The translations under genes and the position numbers were made by a program. The notes under the pieces are model-generated. The model did not search any database and was not told the DNA's origin. It saw only the letters and a list, made by a program, of their open reading frames with translations. From Edolisoma coerulescens (lineage: Eukaryota; Chordata; Aves; Passeriformes; Campephagidae), in contig VWZW01007301.1 of assembly GCA_013397115.1 (NCBI GenBank), positions 1,054,001 to 1,118,000 on the forward strand: DNA of 64,000 bases. The letters are read 5' to 3'. Below, piece after piece: positions 1 through 12,594 of the stretch. The first letter of the stretch is position 1. Each line of letters opens with the position of its first letter.

Positions 1-3000
1 TATCTCAGACCCATCTTTCTTTACACTGTGGTGAGAGCCTGTCTGCCCTGTGCCTAAGACTCAAGCAATCTGCAGGTGTCACCTGAGGAATTCCAGCTGA
101 GGAGGCTGCACCCTGCTTCGGTGCCACTTGTTCTGCTGACCTGTTTCCTTTTGCTGGCGGAAATCAGGGTACACTGGCACACCGTGTAATCACAGGGCTC
201 TGCCTGTGCAGTACAAGTCACAGGAAAGGAGCTTACATTTTTATTTTAATAAGTCAAACTTGTTTAGGCATGTACAGTCCCGGCTTGTCAGCTCCCTGCT
301 GCTGTGGCTTAGCTTTTGTGCCTTGCCTTGTCCTCAGATGAGTCCCAAAGGTCACTTGCCTACACACCAAGGAAATGTCTTAAGTGTTTGTTAGAAGAAG
401 GGGAACACTTCTGCTGTGTAACCCTAAAAAAGGAGCAAGAGGTAGTCAAATAGTGATAATTTCAGTCATTGTTTTATCCTTGCACTGAGCATTTAGCAAG
501 AGCATTGAGGCTTGGAACTCTTCTTGCTATGATAGTCACTTCCTGCCATATTCAAAATGTTTTTGAATGCAGTAAACAAGACACTTCCAAAAGCCTTCTA
601 AAAACTCAGGGAAAATGAACATTTATTGTTATTTATGGAATTGCAATGGGTATATTCCATTTTCCCCATCTACAGATGTAGAGAGTCGTGATCACAGTAA
701 TACTGGTATGGGTCAAATATTTGTGTATTGACAAGAGAAAGGGAGCCTCCAGCATCAATTTACAGGGGCCAAAACTGGGAACAGATTTGAGTTTGATTGA
801 GAGTGAAGGTAAACCCAGTGGTCTGGGTACCACTGCCTAACTCTGCAAACACGACTGAATTAAGGTGGAGGGAGTTGTATGATCAACAGTAAATGGACAG
901 CACCAAAATGCACACATTAGGTATATAAGCCTCCCAACCATAGCCAACTTATATTTTTCCCGTGTAATTAAACCTTTGTTTTATGGTTTATTAACCCACC
1001 ATGCCCACAGAGAGGTGCTTTTGAAGAGAAAGCCACCAAGAACTATGACTGTGTGACTAGAGTGCATTTTTTAAATACAAGTCAAGGTAATTTTGCAAAT
1101 GGGCAGTGCCTTCTCATTGAAAATTTAATCACCCTGTACATGGGGCTGATAGCTCAAGCAGAGCTAATGTCTCCATTCATTTATCCCTTCATCTTGGGAT
1201 GCTGCAGCTCAGTATGGAAGAACAACACAAAGCAGTGCAGTGACTTCACAATTATCACAGTATTTACTGTGCTTCATGTGAACAAGACTGATTTATATGG
1301 TCTGCAGGTAGCCTGAAGGAATGGCCTACTTGACTTCCTTTCCCCTGATGCAAGTTCAGGATCAATGCAGCAGACAAAAGGAGCTCTACTACCCCAGTAC
1401 CCTGCGTTCATTCTTCAGGCAGATGGAAGCTCCAGTTTGCTGCAGGGTACCAAAGAGCTGGTAGCAGGTACTGCACGAGAACACCAGTCTCAACAATCTC
1501 AATCAGATGGCTCCTTTTTTGCTGGATTTCACTGAGAAATGATGACCCAGAAGTAGCTATGAAGATTTTCTCTGTACAGTGAATATTCCCCGTTCCTTTG
1601 AATATGTATTTTATAAAGCCAAAAGTTAATAGGAAAGTTTACAGTGTTTTCTCTAAGTTATCTTAAAACCTGAAAGAATGCTTCTCTATGTGAGATACAT
1701 TGCAAAACCACAGGCATTTGCCTGACATTCAGTGTCCTTTTTACTATCTCCTCTTGGCTGACTGCGTTTAGCTGCTTTTCTTTATGACTACTAGAAGATT
1801 CAGACATTTTATCACTTCACTCCCAGTCTAAGATCCCTTTTTTTTCAGCTCAGAGTAATTGTGTGAAACGGATTTTTTTTTTTCACTTTTATCAAAATAC
1901 GGAGCCCTGCTGGGGCAGCAGCAGATCAGCAACACGAGTGATCTCTCAGGGCTTGTAGGATGCACCCACCGCTCCTCGCGCCCTCATCCTTCAGCTCAGT
2001 GAAAGGGAGACTGCAGAAAACTCCACGAATACACAAATGCAGCTTGTTCATTTGGGGGAGGGGAGCTTGCTTGTGGGTTGTTGTTGTTGTTTTGAAAGGC
2101 AAAACAAAGCAACACAGCCTTGTTTGAGGGAGCACCAGAATTCAAATGCAGAATTCTTATCAATTAGCCCCCCTTGGAGCAATACACAGTTTGTTCCTTT
2201 ATCGATATCCTACTAGTTTTGAGGAATCTCAACTAAGAGGATGGCCTCATTTTTCTGTACCGACACATTCAGGAAGGAAAGTTGTATTGCAAGTACAGTA
2301 GGGTGACACATCATGAGTGAAAAGAAGCCTGGACAACCTTAGCCTCTGTGTGAGAGAGGGAAAGATGAAGGGACAAACCCAAAGTCACCCTGAGCCTGTA
2401 GAAAGCTGGCTGTAAGCATAACCTAGACATGATGGTCAGACAGCTCTGTGCATCTGTGGACCAGTTTGGGGATAAAAATTAATGTACGTAATCTAAAGAG
2501 CAGAAGCTGTTAAAGAGAACTAGATATCTTCATTAGGAAAGAAAAACATACCTGAAAATGTTCAACGGGCGCATCGAGAGACTGGAATTATAAAACATTT
2601 CTGACTAACTTGCCAGGATGTTGAGAAGAATTTGTATTCTGCAACAGAACTCGGGACAATTTGTGCTACTTTCTTGTAATGAAACACCATAAAGAAAGAA
2701 ATGGTAATTATGTGCACTTCCTTTATATGCAGCTGATAGATACCTTTAAGTACTGCAACAGCTTGCTAATGTAGCCCTACTATTTGAATAAATACCTGAA
2801 GTAGATACGTTGATGAAACCTCTCATAAACTGCCAGGTGGGTAAGGGGCTATTATGAAAGTACTATAACTTGCTCGGTTTTGTCTTTGTACAAGCTGTTC
2901 CTGAGCAGGTCGGTAGGTGACCGCATCAGAGATCACGAGCAGACACAGAGGTTCAAGGAAAACTGCACTTAGTTTCATGACAGAAATTCACATAGGCTGC

Positions 3001-3444
3001 ACCAGAATATGAAGACCAAATACCCCAAGGTAAATTCCTGTGAGTTGCAATTTAGTTTTCAGTAATTAATCTGGGACTACTAAAACTATAACCCTACTCA
3101 CCAATTTTCTTGGAGGTCATTTGGTGGCCAACCCTAAGAACTATTTGTTGCTAACTCAAACATCAAAATGTGAAGGCCTTACTGTTCAGTTTTACATGAT
3201 TATATGTTTTTAAAGATACTGCTATTAATTAGAGGACAAATTTCATAATTTCATTTTAAAAAAATCCCATAGTGAAACCTATAACTTTGTTTGTAAAGAT
3301 GCGTAGTAATTCTCAGAGCAGACATCATGTTAGAGCCAGGCTATACTGTATTTCTCCCTGTCTCCTAAAGGAACCAGCACTGAATTGAGCACCTTTTGTA
3401 TTCTGGGTTTCTCAGAAATTCAATAATGATCCCAATCTGATCTG
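1..3444. other. Non-coding single-copy DNA, no gene seen
   Basis: AT-rich vertebrate-type sequence with few CpGs. The open frames are all under 90 codons and look like nothing I know. The only structured item is a short GTT repeat near 2.08 kb. I see no splice-flanked exon, RNA gene or mobile element. An unrecognised short exon or non-coding transcript cannot be excluded by eye. Confidence 0.7.
2077..2091. repeat. (GTT)5 microsatellite
   Basis: Five perfect GTT units lie just downstream of a G-rich stretch (TTTGGGGGAGGGGAGC, from 2051). This is an ordinary short simple repeat. Its length may vary between individuals. Confidence 0.85.
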
Positions 3445-3492
3445 TTTTCTTCCTCTCCTCTCCTCTCCACTCCCCTCCCACCCCATCTCCCT
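3445..3492. repeat. Polypyrimidine tract with (TCCTC)n core
   Basis: The plus strand is almost purely C and T for about 48 bases, broken by single A residues at 3469, 3480 and 3485. The core from 3451 has three TCCTC units in tandem. Such tracts can be length-variable and can form triplex structures. The surroundings give no hint of function. Confidence 0.8.
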
Positions 3493-5623
3493 GAAACATC
3501 ATAGCAATCTTAAGATGTCTCAAAGTCTCATTATTCTTCTGAGAGAGTGACTATTTTCCCATTTCATGGTAGCTTATAGGGCTGATTGTTGTCTTGGAGC
3601 AGGCTGCATGGGGCCAGGCATGCAGCCTTGGCAGGGCAACATGCTTAGGTAACTTTGTCAGTGACAGGGTGGCCGGAGAAGCAAGAACTTTGTGGCAGTG
3701 CAGTTTCTCCTTCTCCTAATGTGCCATCTCCAAGGTGTTTTCCCATGGAGCCAGTCCCAGCACTCAAAATCTGAGACAGCAGTCAAAATATTAGTCAGGT
3801 TTTCCTTCAGAGGTATGATATCTGCTGATTAGATATCTTATGTTTGTAATGTTATTTATTTAAAACGCTTTTTCTTGGCATGAGTTGTTTATTATCTAAA
3901 TGTAAGTGGGGCTATGGATGCTCTCAAAAGAACACTGACCTTTAAGCATATGTGCGACATCTGTAGGAAACAGCTGGAAAACCTATCACGTGCTTCTTCA
4001 GGTGAAAGTGCAAAGTAGTGCTCCTGCAAAGCCTTTTTCAAGCCCCTTTTCACATCCTGCATCACACAGCAGCGCTATTCATTAAAAGCTGAAAAAAAAA
4101 AATCCTCTATTGGCCTGAATATTCTAACACAGAGAATATAAGGTTGCACGGCTGCCCACAGGTGAAATTGGTAGTGCAAAAAAGAAAAACACCCAATGAA
4201 CCTTTTTTTTTCTACTACTTTTAGCTTTCAAGCACTCATTTGCTAAATAACATCCTTTTTAGCATCCATTTTTCTCCCTGCTAAATATGTGCTACTAAAA
4301 TGACTCGTCCTGACTAATCATTCCTCAAGCATTTAAACACATTAGCTAATTGGCTTGCAGGGGTTGAAGCAAGTAGTTGGTAAACCTCAGCTAATGCTGG
4401 CAACATCCAGAAGTTCAGACAATTATCCAAAATTTACCCCAACCCATCTCAGCCTCCTCTGGCTAAAAGCTCCATCAGGATTGTCATTTTTATCATTTCA
4501 GGTTGGCCATAAAAAGCAGCAGGCCTTTTGCTTGTGCTGCTGCCTTCCAGTTTTCCTTAAGACACTTTCCATATGGACAAATATTTCTTTCATGCACTTC
4601 AGGTTATATGGGTGAAGAATCTACCTAAGTGGATGGCAGATTGTGAATGACTTTGGGTCCTGAGTTTAAGGCATCATATTCTGGACTTGCTTATGCAACT
4701 ATGTCATATGGCCATGGCAAGGCACCCATGGGTGTGCACACTGTCACTAGTTCCCAATCCCTTGAGTGCAGCCACTGCAAGAGCACCCACTCAGTGCTGG
4801 TGCCCGGGCTTATGGATGTTGTCCTTGCAGGATACAGCTTGTGACACATGAACCCTGCATGGGGACTAAACCAATCCAATCTTAGGCAAGGGGAAAGGTC
4901 TATGGATTTGAACAAAAGAACAAACCCTGAGCCTCTCCAGCCCCTATTTCCTCTGCTATGTTCCTTTGGCTAGACTGAATGTCCAGTAAATGGTTCCAAA
5001 CAGTGTTTGGAATTGTTTCCTGAGGCGGTGCTCTCTCCTTGCCTTAAGAGAGTTTGCTTTAACCTCGGCCACTATAAAGAAAAACCGAGCCCAGTTTCCT
5101 GGGCTACAAAGGCATTTCTCTGCTCTCTGAAGCTCTTTGTGTGCTCCCCGCCCTTTTGTTTTACTCAGCCCTTAGGGTCACTGTGGCAAGCAGTCGCCTT
5201 TTTCTCCCTCAGGACAACCTCCCATGTATCCAGTGCCAGGCTGGGGGAATGTGTGGGTTTGCTGAGGGCCACCAAGCCCAGGCTCCTGAAGCAGGTGTAG
5301 CCCAGCTCACCCCTTGTTGGAGCAAGGGCAGGAGAAGCCAGTGCCTGTTCGCCACACTGTGTAAACATGGCCCAAAGCACAGAGCCTGGGTCACTTACTC
5401 AGCCTGTTGCACTCACACCCTTTGCCCCTGCTGCTAAAGTGGGGGTAAAAGACCTTGAAAGATTTGACTGTCCCCTTTGGAAATACGTGAGCACTCTCCC
5501 CTCTTCCCCTTTCCCCAGACTCTGGGATTGTATTTCATCACTATCTGAGTGATCATAGAAAGTTTAACCTGCAAAATTTTGCTCTGTAAATGACAACCAT
5601 TTTCCTCTCAAGGTGAAAGACTT
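3493..5623. other. Non-coding DNA, no gene seen
   Basis: No gene is recognised. Around 4220-4350 the sequence is rich in TAAT and CTAAT words (TTTGCTAAATAAC, ATTAGCTAATTGG), which are homeodomain-like, but the region has no other distinctive property. The part from about 5000 to 5460 is GC-richer and holds several overlapping open frames of 60-98 codons in different frames. None resembles a known protein. Confidence 0.65.
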
Positions 5624-5655
5624 GGAGACAGAGAGAAAGAAAGAAAAAGAGAGAG
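5624..5655. repeat. GA-rich purine tract
   Basis: An almost pure A and G run made of degenerate GAGA and GAAA units, with one C at 5629. It is a simple low-complexity tract with no flanking duplication. Confidence 0.8.
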
Positions 5656-8600
5656 CCAGTTTCCATGACAACCCAATGAAACTTATACACCATAGGAAAA
5701 TGTCATTTTCCGAAAAAGACAGAACTTCATGGACAAGTGGTACAGTACATCAGAAAGGAAATTGCAGTTTTAAATGAAAAGCTCATTTGCATTTATGGTT
5801 TTGAGTTTCATTCTCTAGTTACAAGACCCAATTGTAGACAATTTAGTAGTGAAAATTATATTCAACATTTCAGGTGAATAATGTAGATTACAATCTAGTT
5901 CAGCCAGAAGTTCATCGTGACAGACTAGGGTTCAGAGAACACAGGTGTGGATGGATTCTGCTTTAGCTGGGCCTATGCTGCAGCGTCAGAGAAGTTACTG
6001 ACATTTTACACCCTCTAACAGACCTTGCAAAGTCAGGATCCATCCCTAGCTGTTGAGATTCCTGCCACAGCTTGCAATTTCAGCACCTAAAGTTATACCT
6101 TCTAGATTCCACGTTACCTGTGATACCATCAATCACCATCCATTGTAAGCCACATTGCATAGGAGAGCATTTTATGATGAGCATTAGCGTCGTAATATAG
6201 CAAAGAGCATTGTTAATGAAGCATGGAAAAAGAATAAATTCAGCTAATGGGTATATGTGTCAAATTTCAATTAGGGATATGTTGGAAAGTGAAAGAGAGC
6301 GACAAGCATACAAATTAAACCTTTGACCTTCAGAGTAAAGGGAGAAAAACCTGAGAGAAAAGGGGGATGTTCAAAGATGTTTTCCTAGCTGAATGCTGAA
6401 AAGTCTGAGTACAAACTTTGAAGTACTGTTTTCTCTTTAATCACCATTATTTAAGAAGTGACTCAGAAGAATTCTGTTTTGATTCAGCTAGTTTGTTGAC
6501 AGCTATATTACTGTTTGTGCTATTTACTGTGTGGGGGAGAGAGAAAGATTGGGAGCAGTTTATGGTGATGGAAGACAAAATCTCACCTTTGTGAAGCCTA
6601 GGCAGAGGATATTAAAGCTTATCCTTCCCTGCCTGTGAAGTGCTACTGGAAAGAACCTCTTAGGCTTTCAAACAGGTCTTAGCTGAGACAAAGCATGTTT
6701 TAATGCATAATCTGATGTGCATGGCTTTTGAATGCAAATAAACAGTAAGTGGGAAGGTTGCAGCAGGAGCATGGCTGAGCAAGCTGCAAGGGTTGGACAC
6801 AGCTCAAGGCACCTGGGAATTGATAGCTCACATTTCCTTTGACAGTGAAGGGAGCAATGGTTCAGATACGCAGCACTGGGTTCAGACAGGTGCTACTGCA
6901 ACCCTGCACACGTGATTTAACATCAGCTGCTCTACTAAAGCAGTGTGGGATTAATTCAGCTCGTTTAATAAGCAAAATTGCCATTACATGTACATATGTC
7001 AGGGTTTAATTCAACTCATCTGTCTGCATGAGGAGTGAGGGTTTGTTTCACAGAGCACTGAGGCTTGTGTGGAAAACTGCTAAGACCCAAACCCACCTCT
7101 GTTGCCTGGGCAAAAGCCACTGTGCTGATGCTTTTCTGACTTGTTGACTGGTAGAGAAAACTTCCCGGGATGCTTGTGTGTGAAGCACACCTGAGGACAG
7201 TGCTGGGACAGACAGCTCTGCCTATGCCCTGCCAGATTGAAAACAGCAGGCAGGAAGTCACCTCTCATTGCCAGCCCAGCAAGGAAACAGAACCCACTTG
7301 TATTATTTCCCCACAATCAATTAATACAATTAATACTTCTAGGTTCCAAAAATAGTTGAACGTTTGGCCAGGAGACCAACCCTTGATAGGTCTCATAGTG
7401 CATTCTTGAGTTGTTGCCATGGGATTTCATTTCCCACAAAAGTCAATCATTTTGAGGATCTCCCTTATCTTTATTTTTCCTCTTTTTAATCACAAAAGCC
7501 TCTGGATCCTTGACGGGGCAAGTCTTTCCTTTCATCTCTTGACATCCCTCCTGCCACCCCACTGCTCTGAGGGGGTGTGCAGCCAACTGCAGGTTTAAAC
7601 ACAGTGCAGGGCTCTAGTTTGTGTCAAATTCAATACAGAAGGCAAGACTGTAGTTACCTGCTGGGTACCAAAACCTTGAAAGGATGAGGGAAAGGAATAT
7701 CTGCATCTCGGGGACAGTTCAGTGTCAGGCAACCCCAGGCTCACCAGGAGGAGCCCATGTGGGCCTGGAAAGACCTTGATGCCCTCTAGTCAGGTCTTTC
7801 ACCTGCAGGTTTGGTTTCCATTTACAGATACAGAGCAGATTTTTCAAACACCACAATCCCTCTTTGCCGAATAATTTTTGGATTTGTAGTAAGTGTATGT
7901 AAATGACTGCTATCAAAAGCATATATTACATAGAAAACTGTGTTTTTCTTCTTCAAAAGCTCATGTAAAGACTAGAGAAATGTTGAATTTATCCTTCATT
8001 CAGAATTACTAACATTTTTCTTTGTAAGTTTTCAACTACGACAGGTATCTCAGAAATATTGCATGATTATTCTTAGCATTTGATAATGGATATATGGATA
8101 GCTAATTGTCCTGTTAAATCATTTGACATCACTTTTGTTTCATGACTGAATGATGTATGTCCCTGTAAGTAGGTAATACAGGAGTATTTTTAAATGACAA
8201 AATTTGCTTTGACAAATCCTGCAGCCTGAAACCTTAAATTCTCCTAATTCCCCTATGGCAGCGCATATTTAAGACTGGTTTTCCCTCTTTTGTATTTATT
8301 TTCAGTAGCTAGAAAGAAAACATTTTCAGAAGGCTATCTTCTCTAGTCTAATGAACACCTACGTGTTTATTTCCAGCTATATTGATTGGTTTTAATAGCA
8401 TAAATGGGTAATATAATACTGTGGAAGCATATTTCCAGGGTTAATATTCTCATTTACAGGTTAGAGAAGGAGGAATCTTCTGTGAACTTCCTGCAATATT
8501 TGTTTTCAGCTTCTGTTTAAGAGAAAACTTGTCAATAGCATATTCTGGGAAATTTTATTTGCTCTAGTGGTTTTGAACCATAGGAAAATACAATCCTATT

Positions 8601-11511
8601 TTTGAACTTTTAAGACCAACCCCACAATGAATAGGGGCTTTGTTTAAAAACAAACCCCACATAAACTGATGTTCTCCAGGCACTGCAATGCTCAGATACT
8701 GCAACGGAGCTTGGATATCTGTGGGCAGATACAGCAGGTTGGCACTGGGGAATGAGGTCCTCCAGTGTCTCATCTGGACCTGACACAAAGATGGAGCAAG
8801 GAAAGCAGGTGAGGGATTCAGTGCTGTATTAATTCAGAGTTTCAACTGCCTGCATCGGTGTTTCCTGGGGGGAATTGGTTCCTGTTTTGGCAGATTCTTT
8901 CCAAATACCTTCAAGCTTCACATAATTCCTTTTCCTTTCCACAGGCAGCAGAGATGATCAGCTGAGTGCTACAGGCTTAGTGCTCTCAGGCAAATTGCCC
9001 ACAACTATACCACCTCTTGCTAAAGGCAGGGCTGGGGATCTCGACCCATTTCTCTCTTGCTAGTGAGGATGGAGACCTGCCCTACTTGCCAGCTATGGAT
9101 TTCCTTGCTGATTAGAAACAATATCTAATGCAATTTAAACCTGACATTGGGGTGGTGTCACCAGACATAGAGGCATTCCTCAGTACATTAGAAGGAGGAG
9201 TTGGGTGAGTCAGAGAAGAAATTAGTCTGCTTTAATTTAGGGCTGGGTATGCACACTGCACCAACAGCTCAGTGTGATCAGAGAGTCAAGTAGATTAAAT
9301 GCAGCAATTTTATTGCCAAGACGAAGGATTTAAGCACAGTGGATATGTGCTTATGTTTTACATCTCTAACCTTGCCTTGTTGTGCAGACTTAAAAATTGC
9401 ATCAGTGAGAAGAGGATGAGTATGGCTATCTCCAGGCATAAAATGGAGGGCTCAGGAAATTTAAAAGACAGAAAAAATGAAAAGTATGAAGAGTCCTTCT
9501 ACCACTCAAGGAATTCTACAGAACCTTTCTGCTATTTGATGCAATATAGATTTCTATAATACATTGTTAGGAGAATGTCATAAAACATAGATTAATGATT
9601 GCATTTTCATCCTTTTGATGTGCCATTTAATGAGGTGTATTCCCTTTCATACTTGACATCAAAAAGACAACCGCTGGAATTCTTCACATATACATCAAAT
9701 TAATTTTTGTGTTAACAGGTATAATCATCTAGGCAAGAGAATGATGCTTTTATAGCCAGTGTTTTGCAGCTGATTTGATATAGACAGTCTAGTACTAGTG
9801 TTTACTCACTAGAGTAATTGAAAATGTATGTGCAAGTTCTGCAGCTTGAGCCCACTCTGCTGCCCAACCGACCCCAAACGAAAGGGAACAAGATCCCCCT
9901 ATCTCTAAGTTAGATTAAGTTTGTAATTTAAAGAACTTTTGAGCACATCCAGCATACTTTTACTTTACAGAATTTTTAGCTTTCGTTTTAATCAATATTC
10001 TCCTCTTCAAAGGGTCCTACTTTTAACAGTTCCAGCTTTTATAATTGTGTCTATAAAGTGAATACAATTATTCTGAAAGCACTTGGCAAAAAACTTGTTA
10101 GGTGGTACGTTGAAAAGATGTCCAGCTTTTCATAACAGTGGATTTGCTTCTGCAGGTAACAATGATTTTTACAAAACAATCACACCACAGGTATCTTGAG
10201 CAAATTTGGGCTTGCAGAAAAAATTACCTCCTAGAAAAACCAAATACAGTAACTGGCTCTGCTGCTAAAATGGTTTCATTTCACTTGAAAACCATGAACA
10301 TGTTGGTTTCTCAGTTCAGACAAGTTTTACAAGTTTTATCACTGGTTGTGCCCTTGTGCTGGTCCCCAGACACCTATCTGTGTTGGGAAAACATGGAGAA
10401 TCCTCCTTCCTTCAAAGCATTTGTTCCCATTGCCTTCAAGCAGCTTTTAGCTGTTGGTTGGCTACAAGTGCAAGGCTTGATTTTTTGCACAACTTACCAG
10501 TGGGGGGGTCTGGTACACGACCCTCTGTGGGGTCAGGCTTTCACCCATCCGGGCATTGTCTTGGACTTGCTGCCAAGTTTGTGCCATGACGGTTTTATTC
10601 CCTGCCATTTCTCAGGGCTTCAATATGGTTTGAACAAGTGTCCCAGTAGATAGCAGTGTTGCCTAAAAGTGTTGGGAATTTGTATGAAGAAAGCTTTCTA
10701 CTATATATTCCTAAAATTTATGCTATACCTTAAGACTATTCATTCAAACACAATATGGGCAAATTGCAGGATGTCTCTCAAAATATAAGCTGTTACAAAT
10801 ATGGATTTCGACATTCATTCCTACACATTTCTGCATTTAATCAACCTGTTCTTCTCTATGCCACCCAGTCATTTAGTGCTTGAATTCTAAAGACATTTCA
10901 CAAGACCTGTGGAATTATTTTTTAAAATATAATGAGAGAGAAAGCTCTGTTTTGTTTCAGGAAAAAACAAATTCAAATAATGATTTCGAGTTCTCTTTAT
11001 AATGATTGGATATTCAAAAGCCGGTTTTAAATTCTGTTTCTCATCTCCAGAAGCAGGCTCAGCTGAAGCAACACAGGAGAGTTTTTTACAGTGTTTTGCA
11101 GATACATCATTTTTCTGAACTAAGGTGAAGGTTGGTTTGCATAGAGCTGCATGCAAGTGAATAAGCACAGCCACAGGTACTGCTATGCAATTTGTTTTTC
11201 TGTTGTTCCAGGAGACAGTGCAAATGCTTTTCTATTTTTTTTTTTACAAATATTGGGATTATATTAATACTTGCCTATTTATCCCTCACTGATTACTCAT
11301 CTCTGACCATAGCTTCAGGTCCTAAATTTAACTACTGCTTTTCCAAGGTGGTAATAGGAAAGGGGTATATGGCCCAAAAAATGTCTCATGTCTATTTATG
11401 AGCAAACCATGCTCAGAAATAAGGTAGAGAATTGTTTACTTGCTTTGGTAAATGTTCCCCAATTTTCTTAAGTTTAATATCAACAAGTCTTCTTCCCATG
11501 ATAATGTACTT
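5656..11511. other. Non-coding DNA, no gene seen
   Basis: Mostly AT-rich unique sequence. The longest open frame (plus strand, 10138-10653, 171 codons) has no signal peptide pattern, domain or motif I recognise, and it includes a seven-G run at 10502-10508. I treat it as chance. A small inverted repeat is listed separately at 7768-7800. No RNA gene or transposon remnant was recognised. Confidence 0.65.
7768..7800. repeat. Short inverted repeat (9-bp arms)
   Basis: GAAAGACCT at 7768-7776 pairs perfectly with AGGTCTTTC at 7792-7800 across a 15-base loop. An arm length of 9 is expected by chance a few times in a window this size, so no function is claimed. Confidence 0.6.
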
Positions 11512-11567
11512 TTTATATGTATATCTTATATGCATATATCTATACATATATATAAATTTAATATATG
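11512..11567. repeat. Degenerate TA-rich microsatellite
   Basis: About 55 bases of imperfect TATA and ATATAT units, including TATACATATATATA from 11531. It looks like an old, interrupted AT dinucleotide repeat. No TATA-box promoter is inferred, because nothing transcribed is visible beside it. Confidence 0.75.
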
Positions 11568-12530
11568 AAATCCTGAAATGTTACACTGAGAACTAATGCT
11601 ATCCACAGTGTTTGAAGATTTGAGCTACAAGTCCATTCTTCCCACAGACCTTAGAGTGACAGGTGGCTTTGAAAGAATTTTTAAATATATCTTTGGAGAT
11701 TTAAAAATAGTTTTATACCAGAAGGCAAATATACAGAAGCTTCCTCTGTGAAGCTTATCTTTCAATTGGCAATAAATAGTGTATGGCTCAGGGATTTTTG
11801 ATCTAGTTTGGCCTATCCACTGTTATACCTGAATGGATTGCTTTAATATACTATTGAGATGAACTCCCACTCTGGAAGGTCATTAAATGGTAATGAATTA
11901 GCAGCTTTTCTTATCCAGAACCGAAGCCCAGCAGCTCTCTGTGACTGCAGTGCCATCACCAGGGGTCTGCAGGGAGACGCTGGGGGAAGCATTTCAGGTG
12001 AGGGGCTGTGATCTGTGAGCATCGGCAGCCAGGGAACTTTCCCTTTATCAGCCATGCCATGTCTTTATCACACAATAGACTGCAAGCCATAGCTTTTTCC
12101 TGTGACTTTCTAATGCTGACTTCATTGGGAAGGGTGACATTTAAAGTCTCACATCTTTGTCTTTAATTTTGTTTGAGATACTCTTCTCTCTCCCACCCCC
12201 TCAAAGTTTTATTTATTTTTTAAAAAGCACCCTATAAGAATACTGTCTGAAGTAAAGGTGATTTAACAGAGAAACACAGTTTTGGTTTGGTTTTTTTTTC
12301 CTGAAATATTATATTATATAACCATCATAAAGAACAACAAAATATGATTGTTCTAGGCTGTATATAATGGCCTCTAATTGAAAACTTTGTGTACTCCATG
12401 TCACCCTTTCTAAGTATAAATGGATACTTAGTGACTAAGATGTCTAACTTGAACTGAAATGAAAATTAAGGCGAACCTTGGTGAGCCAGGACCCTGTATT
12501 GTATATTGATTGAAGTTTTTCATTATTTGA
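11568..12530. other. Non-coding DNA, no gene seen
   Basis: AT-rich unique sequence with no recognised element. The stretch from about 12487 may be a weak outer extension of the inverted repeat that follows (CAGGAC at 12487-12492 against GTCCTG at 12620-12625). Confidence 0.65.
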
Positions 12531-12531
12531 T

Positions 12532-12594
12532 ATAGGTAAAATAGCTTCTATTTCAGGATAAATATTTATCCTGAAAAAAAATAAGATTACCTAT
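12532..12594. repeat. Inverted repeat with a perfect 26-bp palindrome at its centre
   Basis: TTTCAGGATAAAT at 12551-12563 is followed at once by its exact reverse complement, ATTTATCCTGAAA, at 12564-12576. Outside this, ATAGGTAA (12532-12539) pairs with TTACCTAT (12587-12594), almost symmetrically about the same centre. Only the inner 26 bases are perfect. A weaker match, CAGGAC with GTCCTG, lies still further out. This layout could be the decayed remnant of a palindromic miniature DNA transposon, or a cruciform-forming palindrome of other origin. I see no target-site duplication I would trust. Confidence 0.85.

Noticed and set aside
10138..10653. 171-codon open frame on the plus strand as a possible gene
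   Set aside because: No recognisable domain, signal or family. A length like this is within chance for 64 kb of six-frame sequence.
11512..11567. TA-rich tract as a promoter TATA region
   Set aside because: It is a degenerate dinucleotide repeat with no initiator, CpG island or exon beside it.
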